A DNA stretch of 64,000 bases from Candidatus Lucifugimonas marina (lineage in GTDB: Bacteria > Chloroflexota > Dehalococcoidia > Lucifugimonadales > Lucifugimonadaceae). The stretch spans positions 2,651,001 to 2,715,000 of the forward strand of contig CP046147.1 of NCBI GenBank assembly GCA_029593915.1, given 5' to 3'. Under the pieces are notes generated by a model that searched no databases, was not told the DNA's origin, and worked only from the letters and a program-made list of their open reading frames with translations. Below are positions 36,267 to 44,660 of this stretch, piece after piece. The position numbers and the translations under genes are program-made. The first letter of the stretch is position 1. Every line of letters starts with the position of its first letter.

Positions 36267-37535
36267 ATGCGAGTAGGCCTTGAATACGGCGATGGGAAGC
36301 TCTGGATTGAGCTGCCGGACGACCGAACTATAGTGATTGAGCCCATCTCCGATCCGGCAATATCTGACCCTGAGAACGCGCTACGAAAGGCCATACGCGA
36401 ACCTATCGCCTCGCCTCAGCTTCGAGACATTGTTAGCTCAGGGCAGAGCGTTGCGATTTCGATTTGCGATATAACAAGACCGCAACTGCGAGTGGAAGCG
36501 TTGGGTGCAATTTTTTCGGAGTTGGAGGGAATTACCCGGCCCGAAGATGTAGTGATTTTCATAGCCACAGGTACGCACCGAGCGAACACCTCTGAAGAAC
36601 TTGAGCAAATGCTTGGACCCGAAATTCTATCCACATACCGGGTGGTGAACCATCTGGGCGACGATCCTTCAACATTGGTGGATATTGGTGTGATAGGTGA
36701 CGGCGTTCCAGTCTCGCTCAACAAAGAATGGGTCACAGCAGACATTCGGATTACGACCGGAGTTGTCGAACCGCACTTTTTCGCGGGCTTCAGTGGTGGC
36801 CCTAAAATGGTTGCACCGGGGTTGGCGGGAATCGAAACGGTTCTGGCACTTCACAACGCGAGCCGCATCGGTCATCCGACGTCGAAGTGGGGCGTTACGC
36901 AGGGCAATCCGGTTCACAGCGATGTGAGGGCGATTGCGCAGGCGACCGGCGTCGATTTCGCCCTGGACGTAACGCTGAATCGGGATCACCAGATTACGGG
37001 CGTGTTCGCGGGCGACCTATTCGCAATGCACGAAATGGCCTGTGAGAAGGTGCGAGAAACCTCGATGCAACCCGTTGAGAGTGCTTTCGACATCGTGATC
37101 ACCAGCAACTCGGGTTACCCGCTCGATCAAAATCTTTACCAGATGGTCAAAGGTATGTCGGCTGCTGCGGAAATCGTTAAGCCCGGTGGTACGATTGTTT
37201 GCGTTGCGGAATGCCGGGATGGCTTGCCGAATCACGGCAGTTTTGGTGAGATTCTCTGTTCCAAAGAATCGCCTGAAGAGCTAGAGAAAATGATACACGA
37301 GCCGGGCTATTCGGTTCCCGATCAGTGGCAGGTTCAGATTCAGGCTCGAATTCAGCGATCGGCAACGGTTCTGATGAAATCGGACGGGCTGACCGATGAG
37401 CAAATTCGCATGGCACACCTCGAACCGATTCACGATGTTGAAGCGGCGGTCAGCCGATTGCTCGAGAAGTACGGTGAACATGCGACGTTGTGCGTATTGC
37501 CGCAGGGGCCGAGAACGATTCCGTATCTTCAATAG
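36267..37535 (+). CDS. LarA-family nickel-pincer racemase/epimerase
   Basis: 422 aa, TAGGAG in front. It has His104 in ATGTHRANTSEE, His170 and Lys180 in EPHFFAGFSGGPKMVAPG, and His196 in LALHNASR. These correspond to the residues of lactate racemase LarA that bind the nickel-pincer cofactor (made by LarB, LarC and LarE). No larBCE genes lie nearby. Catalyses hydride-shuttling racemisation of a 2-hydroxy acid or sugar acid. IS6 repeats border the gene on both sides, so it may have arrived as a passenger. Confidence 0.88.
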   Translation: MRVGLEYGDGKLWIELPDDRTIVIEPISDPAISDPENALRKAIREPIASPQLRDIVSSGQSVAISICDITRPQLRVEALGAIFSELEGITRPEDVVIFIATGTHRANTSEELEQMLGPEILSTYRVVNHLGDDPSTLVDIGVIGDGVPVSLNKEWVTADIRITTGVVEPHFFAGFSGGPKMVAPGLAGIETVLALHNASRIGHPTSKWGVTQGNPVHSDVRAIAQATGVDFALDVTLNRDHQITGVFAGDLFAMHEMACEKVRETSMQPVESAFDIVITSNSGYPLDQNLYQMVKGMSAAAEIVKPGGTIVCVAECRDGLPNHGSFGEILCSKESPEELEKMIHEPGYSVPDQWQVQIQARIQRSATVLMKSDGLTDEQIRMAHLEPIHDVEAAVSRLLEKYGEHATLCVLPQGPRTIPYLQ

Positions 37536-37596
37536 TTCTGACAGAACCATTTGGGTCGGCTTGTTCAGAGTGCGAGATTTGAGTCCTGACAGAACC
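37534..37596. mobile_element. Two IS6 terminal repeats in tandem
   Basis: AGTTCTGACAGAACC (37534-37548) overlaps the LarA stop, and TGAGTCCTGACAGAACC (37580-37596) ends exactly at the tRNA-Trp fragment. Confidence 0.65.
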
Positions 37597-37621
37597 GGTT
37601 CGAGTCCTGCCGCCCCTACCA
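37597..37621 (+). other. tRNA-Trp 3'-end fragment
   Basis: GGTTCGAGTCCTGC is a T-arm, then 3' acceptor CGCCCCT, discriminator A and CCA. The implied 5' strand AGGGGCG is that of tRNA-Trp (identical in E. coli). No D-arm or anticodon arm precedes it; the IS6 repeat does. It is either an att site of an integrated element or a tRNA gene cut by the IS. Confidence 0.6.
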
Positions 37622-37635
37622 GTAAGAATCCCGAC

Positions 37636-37662
37636 AAAGACCCGGCCAAGTGCGAGGTCTTT
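37636..37662 (+). terminator. Hairpin after the tRNA-Trp fragment
   Basis: AAAGACC and GGTCTTT with a 13-base loop, probably the former tRNA terminator. Confidence 0.5.
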
Positions 37663-37761
37663 GAATTTAACTCAGCCTAAAAGACTGGTTATCCGTCTGT
37701 TATGTATCTCCCTCTGTAGCTTAAGTCCCCACTATCGGCTTCCCAAGCGAAAACGCTCGAA

Positions 37762-38673
37762 TCAGCTGCTGTATCCGAACGGCCACTCTCTTGATATGAG
37801 CTCAGCGATACCTACTTCCAATGCATCAGAAATGCCTTTGAGCGTCGCAAAGCTCACATTTTGTTTTCCGTTTTCGAGGGCGCTCACGTAGCTGCGATCT
37901 AAATTCGCTCGCGACGCGAGCCCTTGTTGACTCAATCCCCGATCTTTTCGCAACCTCCGAATTCGTTCGCCAAGATCCGAGAGCAGCACCTCGACAGTCA
38001 CCGAAGACTCGTTCAGATCAAAGTGCTTCTGGACCCAGTCGACAGCCTTCACCGCGTCTTCGCTACAGAAATCAGCTTCCAAGATTGGGTTAGCAGCCAT
38101 AACCGCGCCACCGACGACGACAACTGGAGGATTTTGCAGCTGCTTAATGGCGCTAACTGTCTTAGATGCATTTGGGAGAAACTCTTCTATCGTCACTGAG
38201 AGCCCTACAAGTTCAGGCGAATCATTTTCTATCAATTCAACCAGTGCATCGGCTGGCGTATCCGCTCCGAGAAAGTCAACATCCCAACCTTCAAATCGCA
38301 GCAGATCCGCGAAAGTCAACCCGCCAATTAGGTGGGTGTCGCCCTCTACTGATGTGATGACGGCGCGGCGACCCACTCTCTTGCCGTTGACGTAAGCCTG
38401 CTGCGCATTTCCTAGCAGGCGAAGTGCCATCTGAGTCGCTCTGTGTTCCGAGGCAATTGAAAGATCGCCAGCATGCCATCTTGCACCGATCTCCGCTAAG
38501 CAATGCCCAATGACGCGCACATAGACGTTTGAAGGCTCCCAGCGTTCAGAGATGGCAGTGTCGACTAGACGTGAGGCAGTTAGTTGATCCCCTTCTATTA
38601 ACGCATGAAGCAGATCACCTCGTATTTTGGCCAGTTCGTTCTTTTTTGGTTTGACAGAATATTGTTGACTCAT
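37762..38673 (-). CDS. B12-binding photoreceptor-like regulator with C-terminal XRE HTH
   Basis: 303 aa from ATG 38673. Residues 15-100 form the four-helix B12 cap; WHAGDLSIASEH gives the Trp66-x9-Glu76-His77 motif that marks light-sensing AdoCbl proteins of the CarH/LitR type. Residues 105-215 are the Rossmann B12 domain with D112-x-H114-x2-G117 (cobalt ligand His114), VGLSVTIEEF and VVVVGGAVM. CarH/LitR carry an N-terminal MerR domain; here the N-terminus is bare. Instead residues 234-293 are a Cro/C1-type HTH (LGERIRRLRKDRGLSQQGLA...YVSALENGKQ). It probably represses the divergent and nearby light genes in the dark. The promoter overlaps TTTACACA repeats, so autoregulation is likely. Confidence 0.85.
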   Translation of the reverse strand: MSQQYSVKPKKNELAKIRGDLLHALIEGDQLTASRLVDTAISERWEPSNVYVRVIGHCLAEIGARWHAGDLSIASEHRATQMALRLLGNAQQAYVNGKRVGRRAVITSVEGDTHLIGGLTFADLLRFEGWDVDFLGADTPADALVELIENDSPELVGLSVTIEEFLPNASKTVSAIKQLQNPPVVVVGGAVMAANPILEADFCSEDAVKAVDWVQKHFDLNESSVTVEVLLSDLGERIRRLRKDRGLSQQGLASRANLDRSYVSALENGKQNVSFATLKGISDALEVGIAELISREWPFGYSS

Positions 38674-38682
38674 GTCCACTAT

Positions 38683-38707
38683 TTTACACAAATGCGAACT
38701 TTACACA
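38683..38707. promoter_or_regulatory. TTTACACA direct repeats over the B12-regulator promoter
   Basis: TTTACACA at 38683-38690 and 38700-38707, 17 bases apart. Read on the minus strand they overlap a -35-like TTGTGT and a -10-like TAAAAT separated by 16 bases, whose start point would be at or next to the ATG (leaderless mRNA). Such repeats are suited to an oligomeric repressor; T-n-TACA half sites are known from CarH/LitR operators. Confidence 0.5.
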
Positions 38708-38822
38708 ACAATAATAAATATGTAGTATATAACCATCATCTTTCTGGATATGTGGTTTTTACAACCCAAGCCAAACGGCTTCAACCACAAAACGGTCCGG
38801 AAATTTATAACGGAGAACGATT

Positions 38823-39824
38823 ATGAAAAAGTACGTAGCTCTCTTATTGATCGGAGCCATCACAATGGTTCTGGTCGCTTGTTCCTCAGATGAGGAAAAC
38901 CCGCCTACTGTCGCACCGACTCCACAACCTGAGCCAACACAAGCTCCCGCATCAAACGATGTGGTTGCATCAACTATCGTTGACATTGCTGTTGAAGATG
39001 GACGCTTCGGTACGTTGGTAACTGCTCTTCAAGCAGCAGGTCTAGTCGATACTCTTGCGGGAGAAGGTCCTTTCACGGTCTTCGCCCCTACGGATGATGC
39101 ATTCGCTGCTCTACCTGATGGTGTAGTTGCTGGACTCCTTGAGGACGTTCCTGCACTTACAGACGTTCTGACCTACCACGTTGTTTCAGGATCAGTTCTC
39201 GCTGAGCAGGTAGTTGGACTAACTTCAGCTACAACACTTCAGGGCGAAGATGTGACAGTTGCTGTAAACGATGGATCAGTCATGATTGACGGTGCAAACG
39301 TCATCATCACGGACATCATCGGATCAAATGGTGTGATCCACGTGATCGACGCTGTGATCCTGCCCTCCGCAATCGCAGCTTCGTTGGCAACGCCAGAAGA
39401 TGCCATGGATTCTATGGTGGTATCTAAGACGATCGTTGACATTGCTGTTGAAGATGGACGGTTCGGCACGTTGGTAACAGCTCTTCAGGCTGCAGGACTT
39501 GTAGATACTCTCGCAGGAGACGGTCCGTTCACGGTCTTCGCTCCGACAGATGACGCATTCGCCGCTCTTCCTGATGGTGTAGTGGCCGGTCTCCTTGAGG
39601 ACATTCCTGCACTTACAGATGTACTGACCTATCACGTTGTTGCAGGATCAATACTCGCAGAGCAGGTAGTTGGCCTAACTTCCGCTACGACACTCCAGGG
39701 TGAAGATGTTACCTTTGCAGTGAACGACGGCTCGGTGATGATCGATGGTGCAAACGTAATCATCACGGACATCATCGGATCAAATGGTGTTATCCACGTG
39801 ATCGACGCTGTGATTCTGCCCTAA
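38823..39824 (+). CDS. Lipoprotein with two nearly identical FAS1 (fasciclin) domains
   Basis: 333 aa. Lipobox VLVACS (Cys16), a Pro/Thr linker, then two FAS1 domains (about 50-180 and 202-333). Each holds [39 protein letters not shown] and [11 protein letters not shown]. The domains differ at only a few residues and match closely at DNA level, so the duplication is recent or homogenised. Surface adhesion or matrix protein. Divergent from the B12 regulator, so probably light-controlled. Confidence 0.9.
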   Translation: MKKYVALLLIGAITMVLVACSSDEENPPTVAPTPQPEPTQAPASNDVVASTIVDIAVEDGRFGTLVTALQAAGLVDTLAGEGPFTVFAPTDDAFAALPDGVVAGLLEDVPALTDVLTYHVVSGSVLAEQVVGLTSATTLQGEDVTVAVNDGSVMIDGANVIITDIIGSNGVIHVIDAVILPSAIAASLATPEDAMDSMVVSKTIVDIAVEDGRFGTLVTALQAAGLVDTLAGDGPFTVFAPTDDAFAALPDGVVAGLLEDIPALTDVLTYHVVAGSILAEQVVGLTSATTLQGEDVTFAVNDGSVMIDGANVIITDIIGSNGVIHVIDAVILP

Positions 39825-39940
39825 CTTCAGTCGTCTAGAAAAATCAGATAGCGCCCTGAGCATAGACCACTTGCCTTCATCCAGAAATTACTTCTAGAGG
39901 ATTGGCAGGTTGTCTATGCAGACCCGCCAGGAGAAATCAG

Positions 39941-40522
39941 TTGATACAAAATAAAACAAGAATTGAATCGATCGAAAGCGCTGTCCTAGATGTGCTGGAA
40001 GCGGTCGGTGAAGATCCAACCAGAGAAGGCCTTGTGGGGACTCCTAACCGAGTGGCTCGTATGTACGGAGAGCTTCTCAGTGGATACAACGTTGATCCGA
40101 CCGAATTGCTGAACGGTGCGCTATTTGACGTCGAGCACGAGCAAATGGTGATAGTCACCAACATCGAGTTTCAGAGTTTGTGCGAGCACCACATGTTGCC
40201 ATTCACGGGGTTAGCCCATGTTGCCTACGTTCCTGACAATAAAGTGGTCGGCTTGTCAAAAATTCCGAGAATCGTAGACATGTACGCCCGGCGACTGCAA
40301 ATTCAAGAACGAATGACCAAGCAGATAGCTGAAACTGTATCGACGCTTGTCGAACCGCTTGGCGTTGGGGTGATTCTGACAGGATCGCATATGTGTTCCA
40401 CCATTCGAGGGGTGCGTAAGCAGCATTCACTTATGACCACAAATTCCATGGCCGGTTCGCTCAGGTCTGACAGCTTGCTTCGCTCCGAATTTCTAACGCA
40501 GATTCAAATTGATAAACAATGA
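39941..40522 (+). CDS. folE: GTP cyclohydrolase I
   Basis: 193 aa from TTG 39941, preceded by AGGAG at seven bases; the open frame extends to 39902. Zinc ligands are Cys81 and His84 in CEHHMLPF and Cys152 in HMCSTIRGV. It makes 7,8-dihydroneopterin triphosphate for folates. In LitR/CarH-controlled clusters a folE often accompanies photolyase, probably to supply the folate antenna. First gene of the photolyase transcript as far as can be seen. Confidence 0.93.
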   Translation: MIQNKTRIESIESAVLDVLEAVGEDPTREGLVGTPNRVARMYGELLSGYNVDPTELLNGALFDVEHEQMVIVTNIEFQSLCEHHMLPFTGLAHVAYVPDNKVVGLSKIPRIVDMYARRLQIQERMTKQIAETVSTLVEPLGVGVILTGSHMCSTIRGVRKQHSLMTTNSMAGSLRSDSLLRSEFLTQIQIDKQ

Positions 40523-40621
40523 CTACGCTTCGAGATAAAAATCAATAGAAGCGAGGGTTATGCCATATCAAAGCGTCAAAAAGACATACAGATAGTTAGA
40601 AAAGACGATGGTGCTTATTTA

Positions 40622-41053
40622 TTGAAGTCAGAAACTCTAGTTAGTTCATCGTTAGATGAAAGCTTTGAATTCTTTGCTAGCGCAGAGAACCTAAATCTGA
40701 TCACACCACCGTGGCTACGTTTCAATGTGGTCTCAAAGCCCCCTATAAAAATGTTTACAGGAGCACAGATTCAGTATCGTTTGCGTATTCACCGAATACC
40801 CGTATCTTGGCGATCCGAAATAGCTATCTGGGAACCACCACTTCGATTCGTGGACCGACAGATTTCAGGACCATTTCGCGATTGGTATCACTTACACGAG
40901 CTTTCGCGAAACCCTTCAGGTGGAACGTTGATCACTGATCAGGTCGAATACAAAGTCCCGTTAGGAAAAATTGCTCACTCTATGTTCGTGGGTAGAGACC
41001 TTTTGAGAATATTTCGATTTCGAAACCAACAGGTAGAAAAAATACTCTCCTGA
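40622..41053 (+). CDS. SRPBCC-family protein (copy 2), start unclear
   Basis: 143 aa from TTG 40622, but homology to copy 1 extends about 16 residues upstream in the same frame (KDIQIVRKDDGAYLLKSETL), where no ATG, GTG or TTG exists. The well-placed ATG at 40560, behind GAGGG, is one frame off, so either a one-base deletion occurred or an unusual start (ATA) is used. The core reads FASAENLNLITPPWLRF and ends PLGKIAHSMFVGRDLLRIF, matching copy 1. Between folE and photolyase. Confidence 0.8.
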   Translation: MKSETLVSSSLDESFEFFASAENLNLITPPWLRFNVVSKPPIKMFTGAQIQYRLRIHRIPVSWRSEIAIWEPPLRFVDRQISGPFRDWYHLHELSRNPSGGTLITDQVEYKVPLGKIAHSMFVGRDLLRIFRFRNQQVEKILS

Positions 41054-41065
41054 AAAATCTTCGTT

Positions 41066-41200
41066 ATGCATAGGTTCGGATCATTGTTCGGAACGAGTAA
41101 CGCTAGCGATCAACGGCATATTCGATCTATAAGTCGAATCTTCAAAGGAGTCTTTGGAAAGCAAAATAACAACAATCGATTGCGGTCGCCGCCCCCCTGA
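41066..41200 (+). CDS. Candidate 44-aa basic protein
   Basis: ATG 41066 gives MHRFGSLFGTSN, then HIRSISRIFKGVFGKQ and an Asn/Pro end. Basic and helical; no clear ribosome site. It lies in the photolyase operon between SRPBCC and the first tiny membrane protein. Only conservation can confirm it. Confidence 0.3.
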   Translation: MHRFGSLFGTSNASDQRHIRSISRIFKGVFGKQNNNNRLRSPPP

Positions 41201-41270
41201 TAAGTCAGAAACCGACGAGCCGTAATAACTAATCGTTAATGATTTCATTCTAGTCAATCAGGTGTAAATA

Positions 41271-41447
41271 ATGCCCAAATTCAAAACATTCACATGGCTG
41301 TATTTCATCGCAGCCTTCATGTCATTTTTGCTGTCCGTAGGACTCTGGTTCTTCGGTGAAGATTCACAACTCGAAGCCATATTTGTCGGACTATGGGTGC
41401 CTTCGATCCTAAGCCTGGGTAACAGCCTCGAAAGGAATTCGGAGTGA
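41271..41447 (+). CDS. Tiny membrane protein 1 of the photolyase operon
   Basis: 58 aa, below most gene-calling limits. Two hydrophobic helices: TWLYFIAAFMSFLLSVGLWF and AIFVGLWVPSILSLG, joined by GEDSQLE. Its stop overlaps the GTG start of the next gene (GTGA), and that gene overlaps the photolyase, so all three are translationally coupled. Unknown family. Confidence 0.6.
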   Translation: MPKFKTFTWLYFIAAFMSFLLSVGLWFFGEDSQLEAIFVGLWVPSILSLGNSLERNSE

Positions 41448-41554
41448 GTACCGCAACAATCATCTCGACTATGTTTTTTGTCGTGCTGGTCCTTATGATC
41501 GGTGCCGCAGTTTCTTATGTTCAACTCGAACGTTCAAACAAACCAAGGAAATGA
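41444..41554 (+). CDS. Tiny membrane protein 2 of the photolyase operon
   Basis: 36 aa from GTG 41444. One TM helix (STMFFVVLVLMIGAAVSYV) and a basic tail ERSNKPRK. It overlaps the previous gene by four bases and the photolyase ATG by four bases (ATGA). GGAATTCGGAG precedes it. Unknown function; may anchor or couple photolyase-associated proteins at the membrane. Confidence 0.6.
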   Translation: MSTATIISTMFFVVLVLMIGAAVSYVQLERSNKPRK

Positions 41555-42930
41555 GCCGATACCCAATATCAATCTGGTGGGTTAGATCCGATTTAAGATT
41601 GGAAGATAATCCAGCTCTCTCGGAAGCGACAATTGAGTCTGAGGTGGTGATTCCGGTATTTGTCTTCGATTTGAAATCAGAGATGCCGAAATCAAAATTA
41701 AGATCCAACTTCCTCAACGGCGCACTTAATGACTTGGATTCACGGTTGAGAGAAATAGGATCCAGATTGTTAATAAAACAGGGGGATACAGCACAAGAAT
41801 TAGCAAAGATTATCGACGGGGAAAGCACGATACCTGTGTTCGCAAATGCGGGTTACTCGAGGCACAGCAAATTCGTTGAATCACAGGTCGCCAGACACAC
41901 ACAGTTAAGACTTTTCAGTGGTCAGGTAACTATAGACCCGTCCGGAGTCTCAAAAGAAAATGGTGAGCCATTCAAGGTCTACTCGGCTTTCAGGCGCAAA
42001 TGGGAACAGGTCTACCAGAAAAAGATATTTAGGACTGACTATCAGTCGCTCGGAATCAAGCCTGAAATTATGAGCTCATGTGATTTGCATTCCGGTAAAA
42101 ACTCTTTGGCACGAAGTTCCACAAGAGCAAACGCACTTCGTACTCTCAGAAAGTTCACAGGACTTAAAGGTGGAATAAATCGTTACAGCGAACTAAGTGA
42201 TCGAGTCGACCAGAACACGACCTCAGGGATGTCCGAATTTATTTCGCTCGGTCTTATTGGCCCAAATGAACTGTTCGAAGTTGCTGATTATCTGCGATAT
42301 TCATCTGACGATAATAGATATTTGGGTTCTGTTAATAGCTGGCGTAATCAATTGATCTGGAGGGAGTTTTTTAAGCATTCGCTGGATCATTTTCCAGACT
42401 CAGAAAACCAGAGCCTGAATCCCAATCTCGAATCTATCGACTGGATCAATCAAAAGGTAGATATTGACGCATGGAATGATGGAGAGACTGGATACCCCAT
42501 AGTAGATGCGGCAATGCGACAACTTTCCGAGGATGGCTGGATTCACAATCGACTTAGAATGATCGTAGCCTCATTCCTAGTAAAGGATTTATTGGTTGAC
42601 TGGCGAATAGGTGCAAACTGGTTTCACGACAAACTAGTTGATTACGATTCGGCACTCAACTCAGGTAACTGGCAATGGGTTGCGGGCACCGGCTTCGACG
42701 CGTCCCCGTTTTTCAGGGTGTTCAATCCAGTTTTACAGGGCAGGAAATTCGACCCAAAAGGCAATTATGTTCGACGGTGGATTCCCGAAATAAAGAAACT
42801 ACCTTCAACAGTCATCCACTCACCTTGGGAACTTCCCCGCCCTCCTAAAAACTACCCCTCCCCGATCATCGACCACAGCTGGGCGAGGAAGCGAGTACTT
42901 TCCGTCTACGCAGATGCAAAATCCTCTTAG
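41551..42930 (+). CDS. phr: Class I deoxyribodipyrimidine photolyase
   Basis: 459 aa. The antenna domain starts IWWVRSDLRLEDNPAL. The FAD domain has WRNQLIWREFF, then GYPIVDAAMRQL, GWIHNRLRMIVASFLVKDLL, DYDSALNSGNWQWVAGTG and FDPKGNYVRRW, all diagnostic for CPD photolyases/cryptochromes. It splits UV-made pyrimidine dimers with blue light. Cofactor antenna is likely folate given folE upstream. The start overlaps tiny membrane protein 2. Confidence 0.93.
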   Translation: MSRYPISIWWVRSDLRLEDNPALSEATIESEVVIPVFVFDLKSEMPKSKLRSNFLNGALNDLDSRLREIGSRLLIKQGDTAQELAKIIDGESTIPVFANAGYSRHSKFVESQVARHTQLRLFSGQVTIDPSGVSKENGEPFKVYSAFRRKWEQVYQKKIFRTDYQSLGIKPEIMSSCDLHSGKNSLARSSTRANALRTLRKFTGLKGGINRYSELSDRVDQNTTSGMSEFISLGLIGPNELFEVADYLRYSSDDNRYLGSVNSWRNQLIWREFFKHSLDHFPDSENQSLNPNLESIDWINQKVDIDAWNDGETGYPIVDAAMRQLSEDGWIHNRLRMIVASFLVKDLLVDWRIGANWFHDKLVDYDSALNSGNWQWVAGTGFDASPFFRVFNPVLQGRKFDPKGNYVRRWIPEIKKLPSTVIHSPWELPRPPKNYPSPIIDHSWARKRVLSVYADAKSS

Positions 42931-42976
42931 ATTCGCATCTAGCGATAAATCACTTCATTTCGATATAAAAGAGCTG

Positions 42977-44416
42977 ATGAACCAAATGGTAAAAAACGAA
43001 TCAACGTTGAAAAACAAGATCATATTGTTGACCGGCGCAACTGGCTACGTAGGCGGCCTGCTACTACCTGATTTACAGCGAAAATACCGGCACATCAAAT
43101 GTATGACCCGGCATCCAGAATCGCTAGATGAAAATCTTGTGGGCAACGCATCTGCTGTCTATGGCGACACATCGAACTTGGAATCACTTATCAAAGCGAT
43201 GGAAGGCGTAGACGACGCTTACTACCTGGTACATTCGATGGCCGATTCAGATGATTTTGAAGAGCTTGAAGCCCAGAGTGCTAGGAATTTTGGAGAAGCT
43301 GCGGCTAAGGCCCAAATCAAGCGAATAATTTTTCTTGGGGCTTTATCACAATCCGAAAACGAAGAATCTTCGAAACACATGTCGAGCCGTCACAAGACTG
43401 GTGAAATTCTTAGAAGTTCTGGTGTGCCCACAATCGAGTTCAGGGCGTCGGTGATTATCGGCGCTGGAAGTATGCCGTTTGAGGCGGTTCGAGCTCTTGT
43501 TGAAAGACTCCCTGTGATGGTGACTCCGAAGTGGGTTAGGGGAGAATTACAGCCCATCTCAGCTAGTGACCTGAAAGATTATTTGATTACAGCGCTCGAG
43601 ATTGAACCCATCAGCAGAGTAATTGAAATCGGAGGCGCCGATGTAGTCAGGTATCAAGATTTGATGAAAATGTATTCGGATGTCAGGGGGCTCAGGAGGT
43701 TCATGATTCCGGTTCCTGTGATAACTCCACGGCTGTCCAGTCACTGGCTCAGGCTGGTAACTCCGGCGCACTACAAGATAGGCCGTAGGATAGTCGAGAG
43801 TGCAGTGCACCGGTCAGTAGTAAGTTCGGACACAGCCTCAAAACTATTTAGTATCAAACCATTAGCAACCAAAGCTGCTATTGAAGCGGCAATCCAAGAC
43901 GAAGAATCATCATTTAGCTTTTTAGACGAAAAAGGCAAGGGCCATGACTATAAGAGTCAGGTCGGGATAAGGATTGTGGAAAAACGCACGCGACGTGTTC
44001 AAAAGGAACCTGAGACTGCGTTTGAAATAGCAATCAGAATCGGTGGGGATTACGGATGGTTCTGGCAATCTTGGTTATGGACGCTAAGAGGGTGGATCGA
44101 TCGAATCGTTGGAGGAGTGGGAATCCGAAAGGGTCGATCTGAAAATCTGAGAGTTGGCGAAACTCTCGATTTTTGGCGAATTGAAAGAATCTCCGAAAAC
44201 CGAATGACACTGTCTGCGGAAATGCGCTTACCCGGAGACGCAGTTTTCGATATACATATTTATGAGGGCCCGGCTAAAGAATTTATTTTGGAACATACGG
44301 TTTCTTTCAATCCGAAGGGATGGGGCGGGTACCTTTACTGGTTCGCACTCTATCCTATACACGCCTTGGTGTTTCGAAAAATGTTGAACAATATGACCGC
44401 CGAGATAAATCGATAA
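42977..44416 (+). CDS. NAD(P)-binding protein with C-terminal DUF2867 domain
   Basis: 479 aa from ATG 42977; the open frame begins at 42914 inside the photolyase end, so the start is uncertain. The N-terminal Rossmann domain has LTGATGYVGGLLLPDL, then YYLVHSMADSDDF and FLGALSQSENEESSKHM. The C-terminal DUF2867 part has GGDYGWFWQSWLWTLRGWID and FWRIERISENRMTLSAEM. Such SDR/DUF2867 fusions are common next to photolyase in light-induced operons. Substrate unknown. Confidence 0.85.
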   Translation: MNQMVKNESTLKNKIILLTGATGYVGGLLLPDLQRKYRHIKCMTRHPESLDENLVGNASAVYGDTSNLESLIKAMEGVDDAYYLVHSMADSDDFEELEAQSARNFGEAAAKAQIKRIIFLGALSQSENEESSKHMSSRHKTGEILRSSGVPTIEFRASVIIGAGSMPFEAVRALVERLPVMVTPKWVRGELQPISASDLKDYLITALEIEPISRVIEIGGADVVRYQDLMKMYSDVRGLRRFMIPVPVITPRLSSHWLRLVTPAHYKIGRRIVESAVHRSVVSSDTASKLFSIKPLATKAAIEAAIQDEESSFSFLDEKGKGHDYKSQVGIRIVEKRTRRVQKEPETAFEIAIRIGGDYGWFWQSWLWTLRGWIDRIVGGVGIRKGRSENLRVGETLDFWRIERISENRMTLSAEMRLPGDAVFDIHIYEGPAKEFILEHTVSFNPKGWGGYLYWFALYPIHALVFRKMLNNMTAEINR

Positions 44417-44660
44417 TTTTCGATTTCAGCTGAGAATTCACCATTTCCTGAAGCGTTCATACCTAGGCTTCAGATGACCGATAATCCGAGATAACAAGTG
44501 GTTACGCTATCGGGGGGCGAGTCAAGCTTACGATGAACCTTAGTAACCCCTGACAAAGACAGTCCGCACTCTTACAGAAAAACGTTCGAGAGAAACTCGA
44601 GATTAGTACGACTCTTTTGCGAATATATTTTTGGCGACATTCACTAACAGGAATCCTCAA

